A stretch of 64,000 nucleotides of DNA from Escallonia rubra (GCA_033065855.1 JAVXUO010000345.1:1-64000), one strand, 5' to 3'; counted from the first letter of the stretch, positions 23,555-35,272 are shown. The notes: a model not told the origin generated them from the letters alone. Translations and numbers: made by a program.

Positions 23555-23559
23555 ATGAA

Positions 23560-24262
23560 AAAAAGGAAGGCGTATGTTCACCAAGCACTACCACCATTGC
23601 AGGCAAGTCAGAAAATCCTCATTGCCCAGATTGGCGTGCAAAGATGGATGAGTCTATCTTCAAGTCGCGCTAAGACGAGGTGCAAAAGGTCTAATCGAGC
23701 AATCATCCGAGGACATGAAGCATCTCTCAGCTACCAAGCCATGGTTCACTTCACTATCATGATAAGACATATTTGCTTTGTCTTTTGTTTAGAATTTCTT
23801 CTGAGCGTTAGGCATGGTACATTTCCAGATTGGGGCCAAGAAGCTTCTTACTACTATGCAGTTGCTTGACAAAGAGCAGGAAAAGGTCATCATGGAAGAG
23901 AATCACCAGCAGGAGGCCGAGAAAGTGGCCAACCTCATGACGAAGGCTAAGAGACTTAAATCTAGCACGACCCAATTCGAGAACAAAATTGAAGCTACCC
24001 AGAAGGGCTAAGACAAGGAGAAAGCAGCAATAGGTGCTGAGGCTATTTTGAGATTCAAACAGTTAAAGAAGTACGAAGATATAAGATTCAGGGATTGCAA
24101 GTGATCCTTGTTGTAAGGATACAACAGGTGCAAGGGTGAAATTGCCAAGGCGCACTTTGTTCTGAAACTGGAGACGTTCCAGCACTCATTAGTAGCTACT
24201 ATGGTGGATGAACATGAGGCCATAAGCTGCAAAAGAAGGTTCAACGGAGCCAAAGTTTAGGA
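23560..24262 (+). pseudogene. Coiled-coil gag-like ORF remnant (unit B)
   Basis: Plus-strand frames give a Glu/Lys-rich helix (LLDKEQEKVIMEENHQQEAEK) at about 23850-23920, then AAIGAEAILRFKQLKKY and ETFQHSLVATMVDE after stops. Such coiled coils follow the WYFS..WKERFF part in plant gypsy gag-like or antisense proteins. Unit C carries the same at 41419-42120 with other stops. Neither copy can make a full protein. Confidence 0.5.
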
Positions 24263-24504
24263 AAAGATCTTTCTACTTGCCATGTGGGGTTATGGAGTCG
24301 TCTGCCACTCAAGGCGTGAAGAGGAAGTTAAGGAGCCTGCACGGGCTAGTTCTGGGGGTCAGCAAGCAGTAGCTTAGGCATAGACTTGAATTTAACCATG
24401 AAGCCCCATTGTGTAAATTGTGATTCAAAATGAAATAAACATTCTGCATCCTTTGTGTTAAACTGTAACTTTATTTAAACACCTAAAGCCTTTGGCGGCA
24501 ATAT

Positions 24505-25400
24505 GTAGTTTTAAAAAAAAGGAAAAGATAAAGTCAACCAAAAAGGGTTTGCACCTCTAAAATTCTCATAATAGACACTAGCATGAAAAAAAGAAACATA
24601 GCTTGGTCTAACGAAAGGTGTTAACTTTAAAGAGAGACAAACACTAGGCATACGAAGGAAGAGGTGCATGCCCCACACTAAACAAGCGCCTTTCTTAATC
24701 ACTAAGTGATAAAAAATAATACCGTCGAGGGCAAGGTGAAAGGCTTCCTGTTGAATGTCTCCAAATGGTGAGCCTCAGGTCCTCATAGCTTGATCGCCAT
24801 ATATGGTCCTTCCCAGTCATGTGAAAGCTTACCCACGGCATCCTTAGAGGAAGATGCCTCTATTTTATGGAAAAAAACCAGGACGAAAAGCTTGTGAGCA
24901 TAACCTTGAGGCCACTCAAGGAGTGAATTTCGCTACCAACTTAAGAACGTTGAACCTTCTGCTTGTAAAAGAAGAGGGAATCAGGGCTTGCTCGTGTGTT
25001 TTGTCTAACAAGTCCAAATTAGATTCGAGCTCCACCTTGTTGCTACCAATCAAATGATGCGACACGCGAAAACGGTAATCCATCTTCAATAGAATACGCA
25101 TTAGCCTTCATTCCACAAGACAAGTTAAAGGGAGTCTTTCCTTTTGGATTCGTATTCATTATACTATAAGCCTGGGGAGTTCATCTACTCACATCAAGCT
25201 TCTCTTTAACGCCTTGAGTATAGATGCACCACAAAGTAAATCGATTCTCAATAGAAAAGCTAGAGCAAAAGGTCCTGAAAGTAGAGTGATCAAACTAATG
25301 ACCATTATTAGTGACTCAAATTGAGAAATGCAAGGACATCCCCTTATGGAATCTTGAAAACAGTGTTGTATTCCTCTAGGAGAATTTGAGACCACCCTTG
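24505..25400 (-). pseudogene. Ty3-gypsy integrase C-terminal remnant (unit B)
   Basis: Minus-strand translation gives VDELP near 25180, NPKGKTPFNLSCGMKA near 25150-25100, then the KVMLTSFSSWF region and VGKLSHDWEGPYMAIKL near 24845-24780. These match the end of plant gypsy polyproteins (GETPF.L.YG, then GKL..NWEGPY). Multiple stops are present. The better-preserved counterpart in unit C (42540-43270) adds the DNGSQFDN catalytic segment. Confidence 0.75.
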
Positions 25401-25479
25401 GACTAAAGCAAGTCTGTAATACTTATTTCGTTGCTCGCCAAACTCTGAAGAATTCTAATAGAGGAATGTAGCTCTCTGC

Positions 25480-26880
25480 TTTTGCACCCTCAGCCACATC
25501 ATCTCCACCTCCTGAGCGATTAACTAAGTGATTGCATCCTTAGCCTTTTTCTCCACCACCAATGATAATTATTAGCAACAGTGATTTTTTCAAAGTTTTC
25601 TTCCAAAGTCCGATCGGCTTGAATCACCGTATCGGCCCCAACTTATACAGCAACAATTGCCTTAAAGAGAGTTTGTTAATTTCCAGTTTAAAATTCAACT
25701 AAGTTATATAGACCTACTATCTGTAATTGTGCAACTTCTTGGGCCATTGTCTGAGCACAAACCAAGGTAGGCATGGGCTTCAAGGCATTCCCAGGGCCAG
25801 CCCACTTGCGCTCTGTCCTCTTGTTGTGAAAAAACAAACTACTCAAGGGTGACCATCCATGTTGGGGAGTGAAGTTCTTTGGTCTTTCCCAAGCTGCTGC
25901 TCCTATTTCGCTTCCTTTTTTCCCCCCCCTCTGCCTAGCCTATCCAACTTGCAGTTGAAGGACCAAATCTTTTTGTTGGCTTGTTTTCTTAAGCCGAAGG
26001 TGGTGGAATCTCATGGGCAGGTGCTGCCAAGTCTGTGTCAAATTGATCGATCATAGCAGGATTGTCAGCAGAAATGCTCATCACAGAAGTCCAAATGCCA
26101 TTGCATTAAACATTTGTTTATTGAGGGCACACCCTCCAAGTAGAGCTGAGCAGAGGTCTCGAGTATGGTTGCGATTGAATCTGCATTTAACACCATAGTA
26201 AGTTTAAACGAAAATCACGTTCGGTTCAATTCACAGCAGAGCTCCTTTCCTCTGCACCATGGGTTTATGACTCAAGATGATGCCACTCTCATGCAATTAC
26301 TCACTGGAAAGAATACTCGCAGACAATAGATTAGCCGAGCAGATTTGCTCCTTAAGCTTGACTCTTTCTCTGCTCGGCAGCTGAGCAGATGAACTACATG
26401 CCTTGAGTTTTTGTCTGCAGCGACAAGGTTCATGCCTTTATGCAACATCAAACACTATGCAAGTGCGCGTTGAATGATATGCTTAAGAATCATCGCATAT
26501 AAGATGGAATTATTGGCTCTATGATGTAAGCTAAAACATCATTTCCCAATGATTGGCTCAATGCCGGCTACAAGCATCGTATATTCGATACCACCCCCCA
26601 ACCCTGGCCCCTCCCCTCTTTTTTCACGATGATATGATTTCATTAATACAATTATCGCTTTTTTCAGATTCTTTGCGTGACTATTTTTTTAATACAACTA
26701 TTGACAATCCTTCGTATATGTACTGTCAACTCTTCTTGAGAATCACGTCAACCATTTTAACGTTGTAAATATTTGTGTCTCAATTCTTTTAAAATAACTA
26801 ATTTTGTTATTTCCAAATTCTCATTAACGGTATCATACAGATTTGTTTATGTTTTTCAATATTCATTATAAAACAGGAAA
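25480..26880. other. Transposon-derived sequence shared with unit C, then B-specific spacer
   Basis: 25480-26530 is collinear with about 43380-44440 of unit C, with a few percent divergence. It contains a 65-residue plus-strand frame in both copies (25859-26056 and 43767-43964) that matches nothing I know. The stretch is probably part of the gypsy element, but no domain was recognised. Similarity to unit C stops near 26540, just left of the GLR copy B promoter. Confidence 0.5.
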
Positions 26881-27057
26881 AAAAAAATTAATAGAAAGGC
26901 TTCCCATATATCCTCACTGCCAAACTACTGCATAGTTGTGATCGACGGGTCAATTTCAAAGAAATGAGAATTGTCAAAAATTCTGTCTTTTCATTTGTTT
27001 TGGCTCAGACAAGAAATGGAGGATAATCCCAATGATGCAGGATAATCCCAATGATGC

Positions 27058-27070
27058 CACGTGCCACGTG
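27058..27070. promoter_or_regulatory. Two G-boxes upstream of GLR copy B
   Basis: CACGTG occurs at 27058-27063 and again at 27065-27070, separated by one base. G-boxes bind bZIP and bHLH factors in plants. They directly follow a short tandem repeat of GGATAATCCCAATGATGC (27021-27057). Regulation by them is inference. Confidence 0.5.
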
Positions 27071-27360
27071 CATACGCAAGTTTTCTTTTGGAGTTAAAAC
27101 AAGTTTTCTAATTTACTATGTTACCTTTCCTTTTCGGTGAGACCTTTTCATTTAATGAAGGATGAATAATGAAATTGATGTCATTTTATAGGATAAGGTT
27201 ATATCTAAACTTTTCTTTACTATTTATGCAGATATATGTGTCCTCACCAGGATCTTCAAATAATAGAACAATGTTCAATATTCAATAGAACAATGTTCAA
27301 ATAATAGAAAGATCCTTATCAATATTCAATAAATAGCTTCCAGGAAGAAAATTCGAGGGT

Positions 27361-27369
27361 GTATATAAA
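27361..27369 (+). promoter_or_regulatory. Probable TATA box of GLR copy B
   Basis: TATATAAAT lies about 200 bp upstream of the chosen start codon at 27561. Transcription would start near 27390-27400, leaving a leader of about 165 bases that contains two short overlapping upstream ORFs (27435-27500, 21 codons; 27439-27513, 24 codons). Confidence 0.55.
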
Positions 27370-27560
27370 TAGCTTCTCTTTCCTTGTATTTAACTTTTAA
27401 GTAAGTTATTCATACAAAGAAGCTGAGGGCCTGCATGGATGAAATGGATGGCAAATTCGAGGTTTGTAGACTCAATAACCGAAATTACCTGGAACTTTAG
27501 ACCACGAGGTTAAAGTATAAGATACAACCAAACTTGTCCCTACAAGAACCAACAAATGTA

Positions 27561-30500
27561 ATGGATGGCAAAACTTGCTCTATGTTTTTTCTTTTTGCCA
27601 TCCTTTTTGAGCTACACTTTAAGGCTACGTTTTTCACGAGTGCTGCAGGAGAGATGAATAAAACCACCGTATCGAACTCAAAGGTTGATGCGAACTTGCA
27701 TAGTCTTGCCACCGGTGAAGGTACGTAACTGTTTTTAATTATAGGTGTTCATAAGTTTGTGCGTCCAAATAAAAAAAAGTTGTAATAGTTTCATACGTCA
27801 GGTTTATGTATTGATGATTTTATGACGATCAAAAGTCAGTGTACCATTAATAATTAGGCAATGCTGTCTTTGCTTTATGTTTTAACATTTCAAACGAAAT
27901 ACTATTGATTTCTTGTATTCGATTTGACATTAAAGGGACTCAAGACAGTGTTGGCTCAACTCTTCCAATAAGCCCTTCTTTCATTCAGATGGCTTCTGAT
28001 GACTCCTCACAAGCTCAGTTTAACAATCTAGATTCTGGGGAAGTTGTTGTATTGCCCAGGAGAGTCTCACCGCCTCGCTCAAACGGTACTACACATTTCA
28101 AGAGTGAGTGTGAAAAACTTTCCAGCTGGATAAAGTCGGAAAAGACTACCGCCGGGGATACTCCCGTGAAATGGAAGGCCTGCGTTCCCGTAAAAGACGG
28201 CTTTATTGAATTTGTTCACGTGGATAAAAAAATATGTAAATTGATCAGTGGGTTTTCTACAGAGGTGTTCTGTGCCGCGTTACAAATATTTCCTTATAAG
28301 GTTGAACCTGAATTTGTCCCTTTAGTGGACCACAATTGTGAAGCTAGTCAAAACTACAGCGACGTCATCCTTAAGCACGTTGGCCAGGTTAGCTGAAAGT
28401 CCTCTCATTTCACTCTTACAAAGTCATACACGGTGAGGCCTTTTTGGTACATTAGCCAAAGCTGCCATTAACAACTACGAATCAGAGAAAACAAAAAGGA
28501 AAAAAAAAAAGAAGTTTCTTCGAAGGAGAAATGGTTCATTGAAGGCAAGAAATCTATGAAATTTAGTTGCAAAAATTTACAGAAAGGTATATCATGGCAA
28601 TTGAGACTTGTGGGAGGTTATATAAGGAAAGAATTGTTATTTTGATGAAGGGTATTTAGAACAAGAGAAATTTGAAAAAAATAAGAACAAGAAAAATAAT
28701 TCTAACAAGGAAGCCTGGGTGAGCGTCTAGAATGTTGCTTGCCTACGTAGCGAGAGTTAATGGACGAAAGTATCACCAAAAAAAAAAACGGGATCTTCAG
28801 CTCTGATACCATATAGAAACTTAAAATATGACTTCATTTCTAATTATCTGTTCAGTACAAGCACCTATACATAGCTGAAGAGGATAATTTAAATCTATCA
28901 GTTATCTCAACCTAATAATATTATCTCAGAAGATAACTAATCACTTACCGTTAAAAGTTACACTTGATCCACATCTAGATTGATCTAACATTATCTGATG
29001 TCCTCCTCCCCTCCTCCCCCATTTTGAATAAATATTCCATGTGAACAAAAATTAACCCAAAGAAAACAAATATATGAATCCCAAATGTCCAGCAAGGATC
29101 TTGCCAATTGTTCCATCGCCAGCATAAGTGATCTCTATATTACAAAGCATAAGTGATCTCTATATTACAATATATACCCAATGGAAGGCAAGCCAGTTGT
29201 CCATCTCTAGGACTGAAGGCCGAGTGTCAACATGTAGAGAAGAAGTGCATAAGCACAGGAAATTGTGAGGTTGAAAAGAAAGGCTCTTTGAGAACAATGA
29301 GATGATCAATATAGTTTACGAAATGGAAGGATATGAAAAAAACAAGGATATAGACAATCCATAAGTATGAAAAGTTAAAAACTCATTAGTGGAGGAATAG
29401 CAAAATGTAGAGCAACATATTTGAGAAATATATAAATTCCAGAAACCTATAATCTTTAACTCATAGTTTATTACACATAGATAAGCAACAAAAGTGAAAA
29501 AGAGAGAAGGAAAAAAAAATTATGTTGGCTAGGGGAACGGGCCGATCGCAGAAATGCAAAAGTACTTGAGAACTCTCAAAACAGAGATTGTCCTGCTCTC
29601 GATAAAATATAGAACTATAAAGTAAGATTTCATTTCTTGAATACAACTTGCCACCACTAAGAGTTTATTTAGAAATAATTTGGAATACAAGATAACACAA
29701 AATATGAATTTAACTTATCTTTGTCTCTAACTTCATATTCTTGATTGATATATGTCTTCTCACACATTATCCCACTTGTCCTATTAGACGCCAAAACAAT
29801 GTGATGCAGTGGTAGGAGATACAACAATATTGAATTGTCGAACATCCTATGTTGAATTTGCACTGCCATACATGAGCTCTGAAGTTTATAAGCTGCTCCT
29901 AGCCAAACGAGGAGGCACGCACAAAAGCATCTGGACCTTTGTAAAACCCTTGAGTTGGGAGCTTTGGCTGACAATGGGCGTAACTTGCATGCTGGCTGGA
30001 GTAGCATTTCAATTCTTAGAGCATCGTGTCAACAGCGAACTTAGAGCTCCATGGCATCAGCAACTCGTCAGGATCTTTTGGTTCCCATTTTCTGCCCTCA
30101 TCTTTCCTGAAGGTAATTCTTTCACTGACATTTTTTGCCGTTTGAGCAACTTGTAACTTAACGTGGTATCAAAGTTCTGATTAAGGAAGGTCTTGGGTTT
30201 GATTCCTTTTGCTTGCTTATTTGGTCATTTTTTAGGATAGTGCAATTTGCACTCCGACTAATCGTTCACTTGGTTATGGTGCACTTTATTTTGTTTCTGC
30301 ACATACAATTGTTAAGTTCCATGTGAAGGAAAGTGTTAAAGTATGATATTTTGTTTTTTTTTTTTTTGATTTAGTTTTGAAATATTGAATTTTTAGAGTA
30401 ACAGGTAACTTAACGTACTTTAAAGTCGACTTATTAAATGGGGGAGTAGAAACAACGATCCATGCTTAGAAAAAACATCAAGCAAGCATTTGTTTTCCCC

Positions 30501-33232
30501 AATTGGTGAATTTTTGGCAACAAAAATGCATCGTAACAAGAATACTTTTCTTCCAAGCTAATGAAAAACCCTGCTACATCTTCTCTAACAGTGACAGGGG
30601 GTATGGCTAATCAATGGTCGAAGGTTGTGATGGTGATATGGTTATGCATGGTATTCATAGTAATGCAGGCTTACACAGCCAACTTATCCTCGATTTTAAC
30701 TGTAGATCAGTTGCAACCTATTGAACCTAGAGTAATCCAGTCAGTTGGGTACCAAGAAGGCTCTTTCGTGCGGGACTTACTAGTAAAGGAGTTTGATTCC
30801 AATGTGTCCCTCAAGCCATACACGACCATTAACCAATATCACGACGCCTTGAAGAACAAGAACGTTGATGTGATCTATGATGAGCTACCATACATAAACC
30901 TCTTCCTCAATAAGCACGGATCTGACTATATGAAAGTTGGGCCCATATATAAGAACACCGGATTTGGCTTTGTGAGTTTTTCTCCTCCTCTTTTTTGCTC
31001 TCTTTATCATTTTACATGTTAAATGTAACAGTTTTATATGGTGCCCCTAGCAAAGGAATCATGACTTATATAAAGGTGGGCGAAAATACACCTTAGTGAA
31101 AATCTGCAAAACAAAACTAAGGTGGGGAAACACTCTTTCTTTCTACATTATACAAACCCAATTTGTTTAGGTAATTCACATTTTAGAACCACTGGTACTG
31201 TTGAAAATTAAGAAAGAAAGATCCAACTTAGTTGTGGATAAATTAAAGCTTATGTGCCTCCGCCCCGGGTATATATCTCTTTCAATGAATTGTACACTTC
31301 AATCGTCATGCTTGGATTCCTTCTCACGAGTTGGATTCGTGTCGTTGAGCCCTCCAGGTAAGTGGATGTATCAGTTAACTAACAAGTCGATATATAACAT
31401 TTGATGCTACTAAAATGGTTACGTTCTTGTTTCTATCAAATGGTCAAACACTTAACTCATAGTAGAAGGTTAATTCCTAATTTATGCCCCCACATATGGC
31501 GCATGAGCAGAACCACCCTCCAATGAAATTTAATGGCAAACTTTTCTCTCTAAATATAGCAGGGATAGCATCCATTATCCAGCCCTAATGGCAGCCGTTA
31601 AGTTAAGGATATCCCTGGTAGGAGGTGCATATTGCAACTTAAAACGTCGGGGAATATTTTTGAATGATAAAGACATATATAAACAAACTAATCAAGCTCT
31701 TCTCCCCCCTCCCCCTCCCTCCCTCCCTCCCTCTCTCTCTCTTCCTTCATATCTTCTTTACCAACCACCACACATGTTCTCCTGCAATATCTGTGTGTGG
31801 ATATATATCGGGGTTGCCATGGGCCCTCCTAGGAAATTTTTTATGGTATACTTCTAGGCAGGGGCGGATCCAGGAAGTCCAACCGGGGGGACCAAAATGT
31901 CATAAAAAAAATTTTAACGGCTAATATAAAGAATTCACGTCACGATTGAATACGTTAAATGCAGAATAGATTGTTCAATTTGCCTAATAATCATATAATT
32001 TAACTATTTATAATGCTTTATTTAACTTGTAAAGTTAGTCAACAACAAACTACTAATCTTGCATGAACAAAACTTTATTTTTATTGTATATATGTATTAT
32101 TAGTACGATATCAATTGTATGATGACAATAGTTACGTATAAGTTAACACACTATAAGAATTTAAATTAAAAAAAAAGAACTAACCTTGATATATTAGTGT
32201 TTAATTTAAAATCTGGAGATTTAGAATTTGGAAGAATAAAGATGGACAAGAGAACGAGAAAGAAAAAGACTACCACGGCTGGTGGCACAAAAAGTAAAAA
32301 AAAATTACAAAAATGAAATCTAATACATTGAATAATTAAAATGGTAGCATTTTAGTAAATATTTTAAACATAACTATTTATTATTTAAAAAAATCTCAAA
32401 CTTTGGGGGATGTGTGTGGGTGGGTGGGTGCCATGGCCCCTCTTGGTCATGCTTGGGCTCCGCCCCTGCTTCTAGGGAGACGCTTTCCACACCCTAATAT
32501 GATAATTCAGCCAAAACAAATATGAACACTTGTCAGTAGATCACTTTTAGCAAGAAAAATATGTTATAAAAACATATAAAGGGGTAGAAATAGCAATTTT
32601 CCGTGTATGTATAGTAAAATGTATTTCGGTGCAGTTACGGTTTACGAAGGCATCTGAACTTGTTATAATGTAGTACCTCATCTTAAACACTGGAGAGTGT
32701 AATTTATATCCATTATTTTGAATTCTAAGTAGTACTCCTGCTTATGTGCTTAAAATCGTTTGAAGTCTAATGTAATCCACATAAAATAACATGGCAGGCA
32801 TTCCCTTTTGGCTATCCTTATGTCCCTGAGTTTTCTAGGGCAGTTGTAAGTGTGAGCGAAAGTAAAACAATGCAAGACCTTATGAAGAAATATCACGTGC
32901 ATGACTATTCCGATCAAGCTTCCCAAGTGCCCCCACAAACTCCTCCTCTTCGTGCCCATAGTTTTATTGGCCTCTTCATCCTCGCGGGGGTTGGTACCAT
33001 TGGAGCTGTATTTGCCTCGGAATATGCCCTTTGGCAAAGAGGCAGTGCAACTGCTGAGATGACTAATGATAGTGAAGATTTGCCAAATGTTGACAATCAA
33101 GAGCACCCTCCGCCAGTTTCTATCCCAAATGTTGACAATCAAGAGCACCCTCCTCCGCCAGTTTCAATAAACGAATCAGATGAAGGAGAAGAAAACACAG
33201 AAGTCTTCCCTTCCCAAGTGGTGCCGCATTGA
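27561..33232 (+). CDS. Glutamate receptor-like (GLR) channel lacking the amino-terminal domain, copy B
   Basis: Five exons join in frame: 27561-27720, 27936-28387, 29788-30112, 30592-30971 and 32798-33232, all GT-AG, giving 583 residues. Exon 1 codes a hydrophobic signal peptide (residues 7-25). S1 of the ligand-binding domain runs from residue 133 (WKACVPVKDGFIEF) to DAVVGDTTI at 210-218, with the likely ligand-contacting Arg at 222. M1 is about 260-281, the pore loop FWFPFSALIF 301-310, M3 323-350 with AYTANLSSILTV, S2 353-490 with YDELPYINLFL at 408-418, and M4 495-517. The tail repeats PNVDNQEHPPP. Plant GLRs are usually 850-950 residues because an ANF/LIVBP-like domain of about 400 residues precedes S1. 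Here only some 80 low-similarity residues separate signal and S1, and intron 1 is just 215 bp. GLRs are cation (Ca2+) channels of plasma and vacuolar membranes. Whether this form makes a working channel is unknown. Confidence 0.85.
28799..29000 (-). mobile_element. Copia LTR remnant in GLR copy B intron 2
   Basis: GCTCTGATACCAT (reverse complement of the ATGGTATCAGAGC primer-binding site) at about 28800 is followed by LTR-like sequence to about 28995, in minus orientation. Unit C keeps the LTR part at 45328-45515, but its primer site is damaged. Exact borders are not resolved. Confidence 0.55.
31697..31745. repeat. CCCT/CT microsatellite in GLR intron 4
   Basis: A run of CCCTCCCT words passing into CTCTCT, also present in unit C at 48290-48325 with a slightly different length. 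It generates spurious overlapping frames. Confidence 0.8.
31859..32468. mobile_element. hAT-type non-autonomous element in GLR copy B intron 4
   Basis: Ends CAGGGGCGGATCCAGG and CTTGGGCTCCGCCCCTG form the inverted repeats, with a perfect 8-bp duplication CTTCTAGG (31851-31858 and 32469-32476). It is 610 bp, AT-rich and non-coding. The same insertion with the same duplication is at 48446-49064 in unit C, so it predates the segmental duplication. A third family member is at 57153-57788. Confidence 0.93.
33079..33174 (+). repeat. Tandem repeat in the GLR copy B C-terminal tail
   Basis: A segment of about 42-45 bases coding PNVDNQEHPPP(P)VSI occurs twice in direct succession and in frame, lengthening the acidic, proline-rich cytosolic tail. 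Confidence 0.85.
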
Positions 33233-34130
33233 GAAACATTAAATCATTTTGCGTTTTCCTTGGGTTCGAAGCATAGAAGTATGTACTCGTTTAGAAAAGG
33301 ATTTAAGCATTCCTCCGATGTATTCACATTCTTCAAAGTGTTTTCGCCTAATGAAAAATATTACTTTCTTTTGTTTTTCAATTAATAGCAGAAAAATAAA
33401 TATATTAAATTCTTAAGGAGAATCATATTTTACACTTAACTCGCTGTCCGTTAGAAACACGTTTAAAGATTCTGAAGCTAGCCAGTTAGTTTGACCTAAC
33501 TATGTAAAAATAGCATCGGGATAATTAACCCAATGGATCCACGTTTTTTGAGAGTAAGACTAGCTTTTTTCCTTCTTTCCCTTTTTTCCCATAGCATAGT
33601 CCTTTTGGAAAATTGAACTGCAAGACAGAAAACGATGACCTACAAGATAGAAATGGAACTCAAGGGACATACTAAACCCACACCTCATGGAACAGAAATG
33701 GAACTCATGGAAGAAAATTGCTCCACATTGAGAGGAAATTAAGGTCTGACTATTAAGGTTGTTCGATAATTATGCCTAAAAATTTGAAGCTAATGAAGAT
33801 TTTTAAGGGTATTTTTACTTAGATTTTAATATAGACTTTAATGGGGCATTAGTATATGACTTCGTGAATATAGTTGACCTTGGAGAAGTCTTCTTGAACA
33901 TAAACCAATTGCCTTTGTTTAAAATACCTTTATGTCATTTTTAAATCAAACACGTAGTCATCCAACAGCGACTTTCTTGAAGTATATACAGTGGCTTGTC
34001 TCACATGGGCTATATTCTACAAAATTATGTGAGCTTTTCTTACACTTCAAGAAATAAAGAAGTCATAAAGCAAGACGAAGCCTACTATGAGGAAACACTC
34101 TTGAGCTCTCTATTTTTTAAGAAAATACAC
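33233..34130 (+). other. 3' flank of GLR copy B
   Basis: Non-coding DNA after the GLR stop. It is shared with the copy A flank at 1-76, 505-565 and 9241-9935, and is missing from unit C, where a deletion joins the equivalents of about 32733 and 34075. It shows what the copy A flank looked like before the LINE and CACTA insertions. Confidence 0.75.
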
Positions 34131-34289
34131 TTGTGGGAGAAGCACTCTCCGGTTGGAATACTACCTTTGTAAAATCTATGTCTATATAATATCATATCAT
34201 ATTATATAAATATTTAATAAACGAAGCATTATGCGTTGTGAAAGAAACACATAAGCTTTTTTTTTATTATAATTTTTTTTTCCCTTTTT

Positions 34290-35272
34290 ACCCATTTTAA
34301 TTTTGCAACACGTCATCACCTTTTACTTATGCGACACGTCATCCTATTTGTTTTCATATCACATTCCTTTTTTCACTTCTACTTATTAGAAATACATATG
34401 CGCCATGACTCTTTATTTTGATATCACATTCCTTTGTGACTTCTACTTATTAAAGACACACATGTACGATGACTCTTTACTATAATTTATTTTTAAAAAA
34501 TTTGTAAGTAATATTGACATAATTTTACTAATCTTTATAAGAGTAAAAAATTAATTATGCACCTTCTAAAACTCTACCTATTCAATGTGCTTGCATACAA
34601 GATCTAAATTTTCACTACTAACACCTCAAAAATACTTTAAAAATCTCTGTTTATTCAAGTTGCACATGCATCATGACTCATTACTATAACTTATTATTAA
34701 AAAATTTCACATGTATTATTGGCATAATTTTACTAAACTTTATAATTGTATAAAACCGATTCTGCACTTTCTAAAACTCTACCTATACAATATAGTAACA
34801 TATAAGGTCTTAATTATCACTATTAACATCCCAAAATTACTTTAAAAACCTCTACTTATTAAAGTTACACATGCATCATGACTCTTATTATCAAAAAATT
34901 TGCAGTTATTATTGACATAATTTTACTAAACTTTATAAGAGTAGAAAATCAATTCTGCACCTTCTTGAACTTTACATATTCATTATACAAACATATAATG
35001 TCTTAATTTTCACTACTAACACCTCAAAAGTACTTTAAAAACCTCTTCTTATTAAGGTCACAAATGCTTGATGACTCTTTACTATTATTTTTCACTACTA
35101 CCACCCCAAAAGTACTTTAAAAATATCTACTTGTTAAAAGTCACGCATGTATCATGACTCTTTATTATAATTTATTATTAAATTTTTTTTTGGTTCTTAT
35201 TGGTATAATTTTACTAAACTTATATGAGTAGAAAATCAATTTTGCACTTCTACCTATTTAATATACTAACAT
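34290..35272 (+). repeat. About 200-bp tandem repeat array, unit B
   Basis: Repeated blocks share CATGACTCTTTACTATAATTTATTA, GGCATAATTTTACTAAACTTTATAA, CTAAAACTCTACCTATTCA and TTTTCACTACTAACACCTCAAAA (each under 20 bases conserved at a time). The anchor CATGACT recurs at about 34404, 34468, 34673, 34877, 35070 and 35153, so full monomers are near 200 bp and some are shortened. The array is non-coding and AT-rich. It is duplicated at 49560-50541 and appears again at 59537-60132. Confidence 0.8.

Noticed and set aside
29669-30007. 112-residue minus-strand frame repeated at 46265-46603
   Set aside because: It is the antisense shadow of GLR exon 3, duplicated with it.
30160-30350. tRNA-like words (GGTATCAAAG, GGTTTGATTCC) in GLR intron 3
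   Set aside because: The two boxes are only suggestive of a SINE or primer site; no poly(A) or T tail and no target duplication was found, and the same sequence is simply shared by copies B and C.
31201-31404. Possible extra GLR exon coding GFVSLSPP before a GTAAGT donor
   Set aside because: It echoes the read-through of exon 4 (GFVSFSPP), but exon 4 joins exon 5 in frame without it and plant GLRs have no such exon. A chance likeness is more probable.
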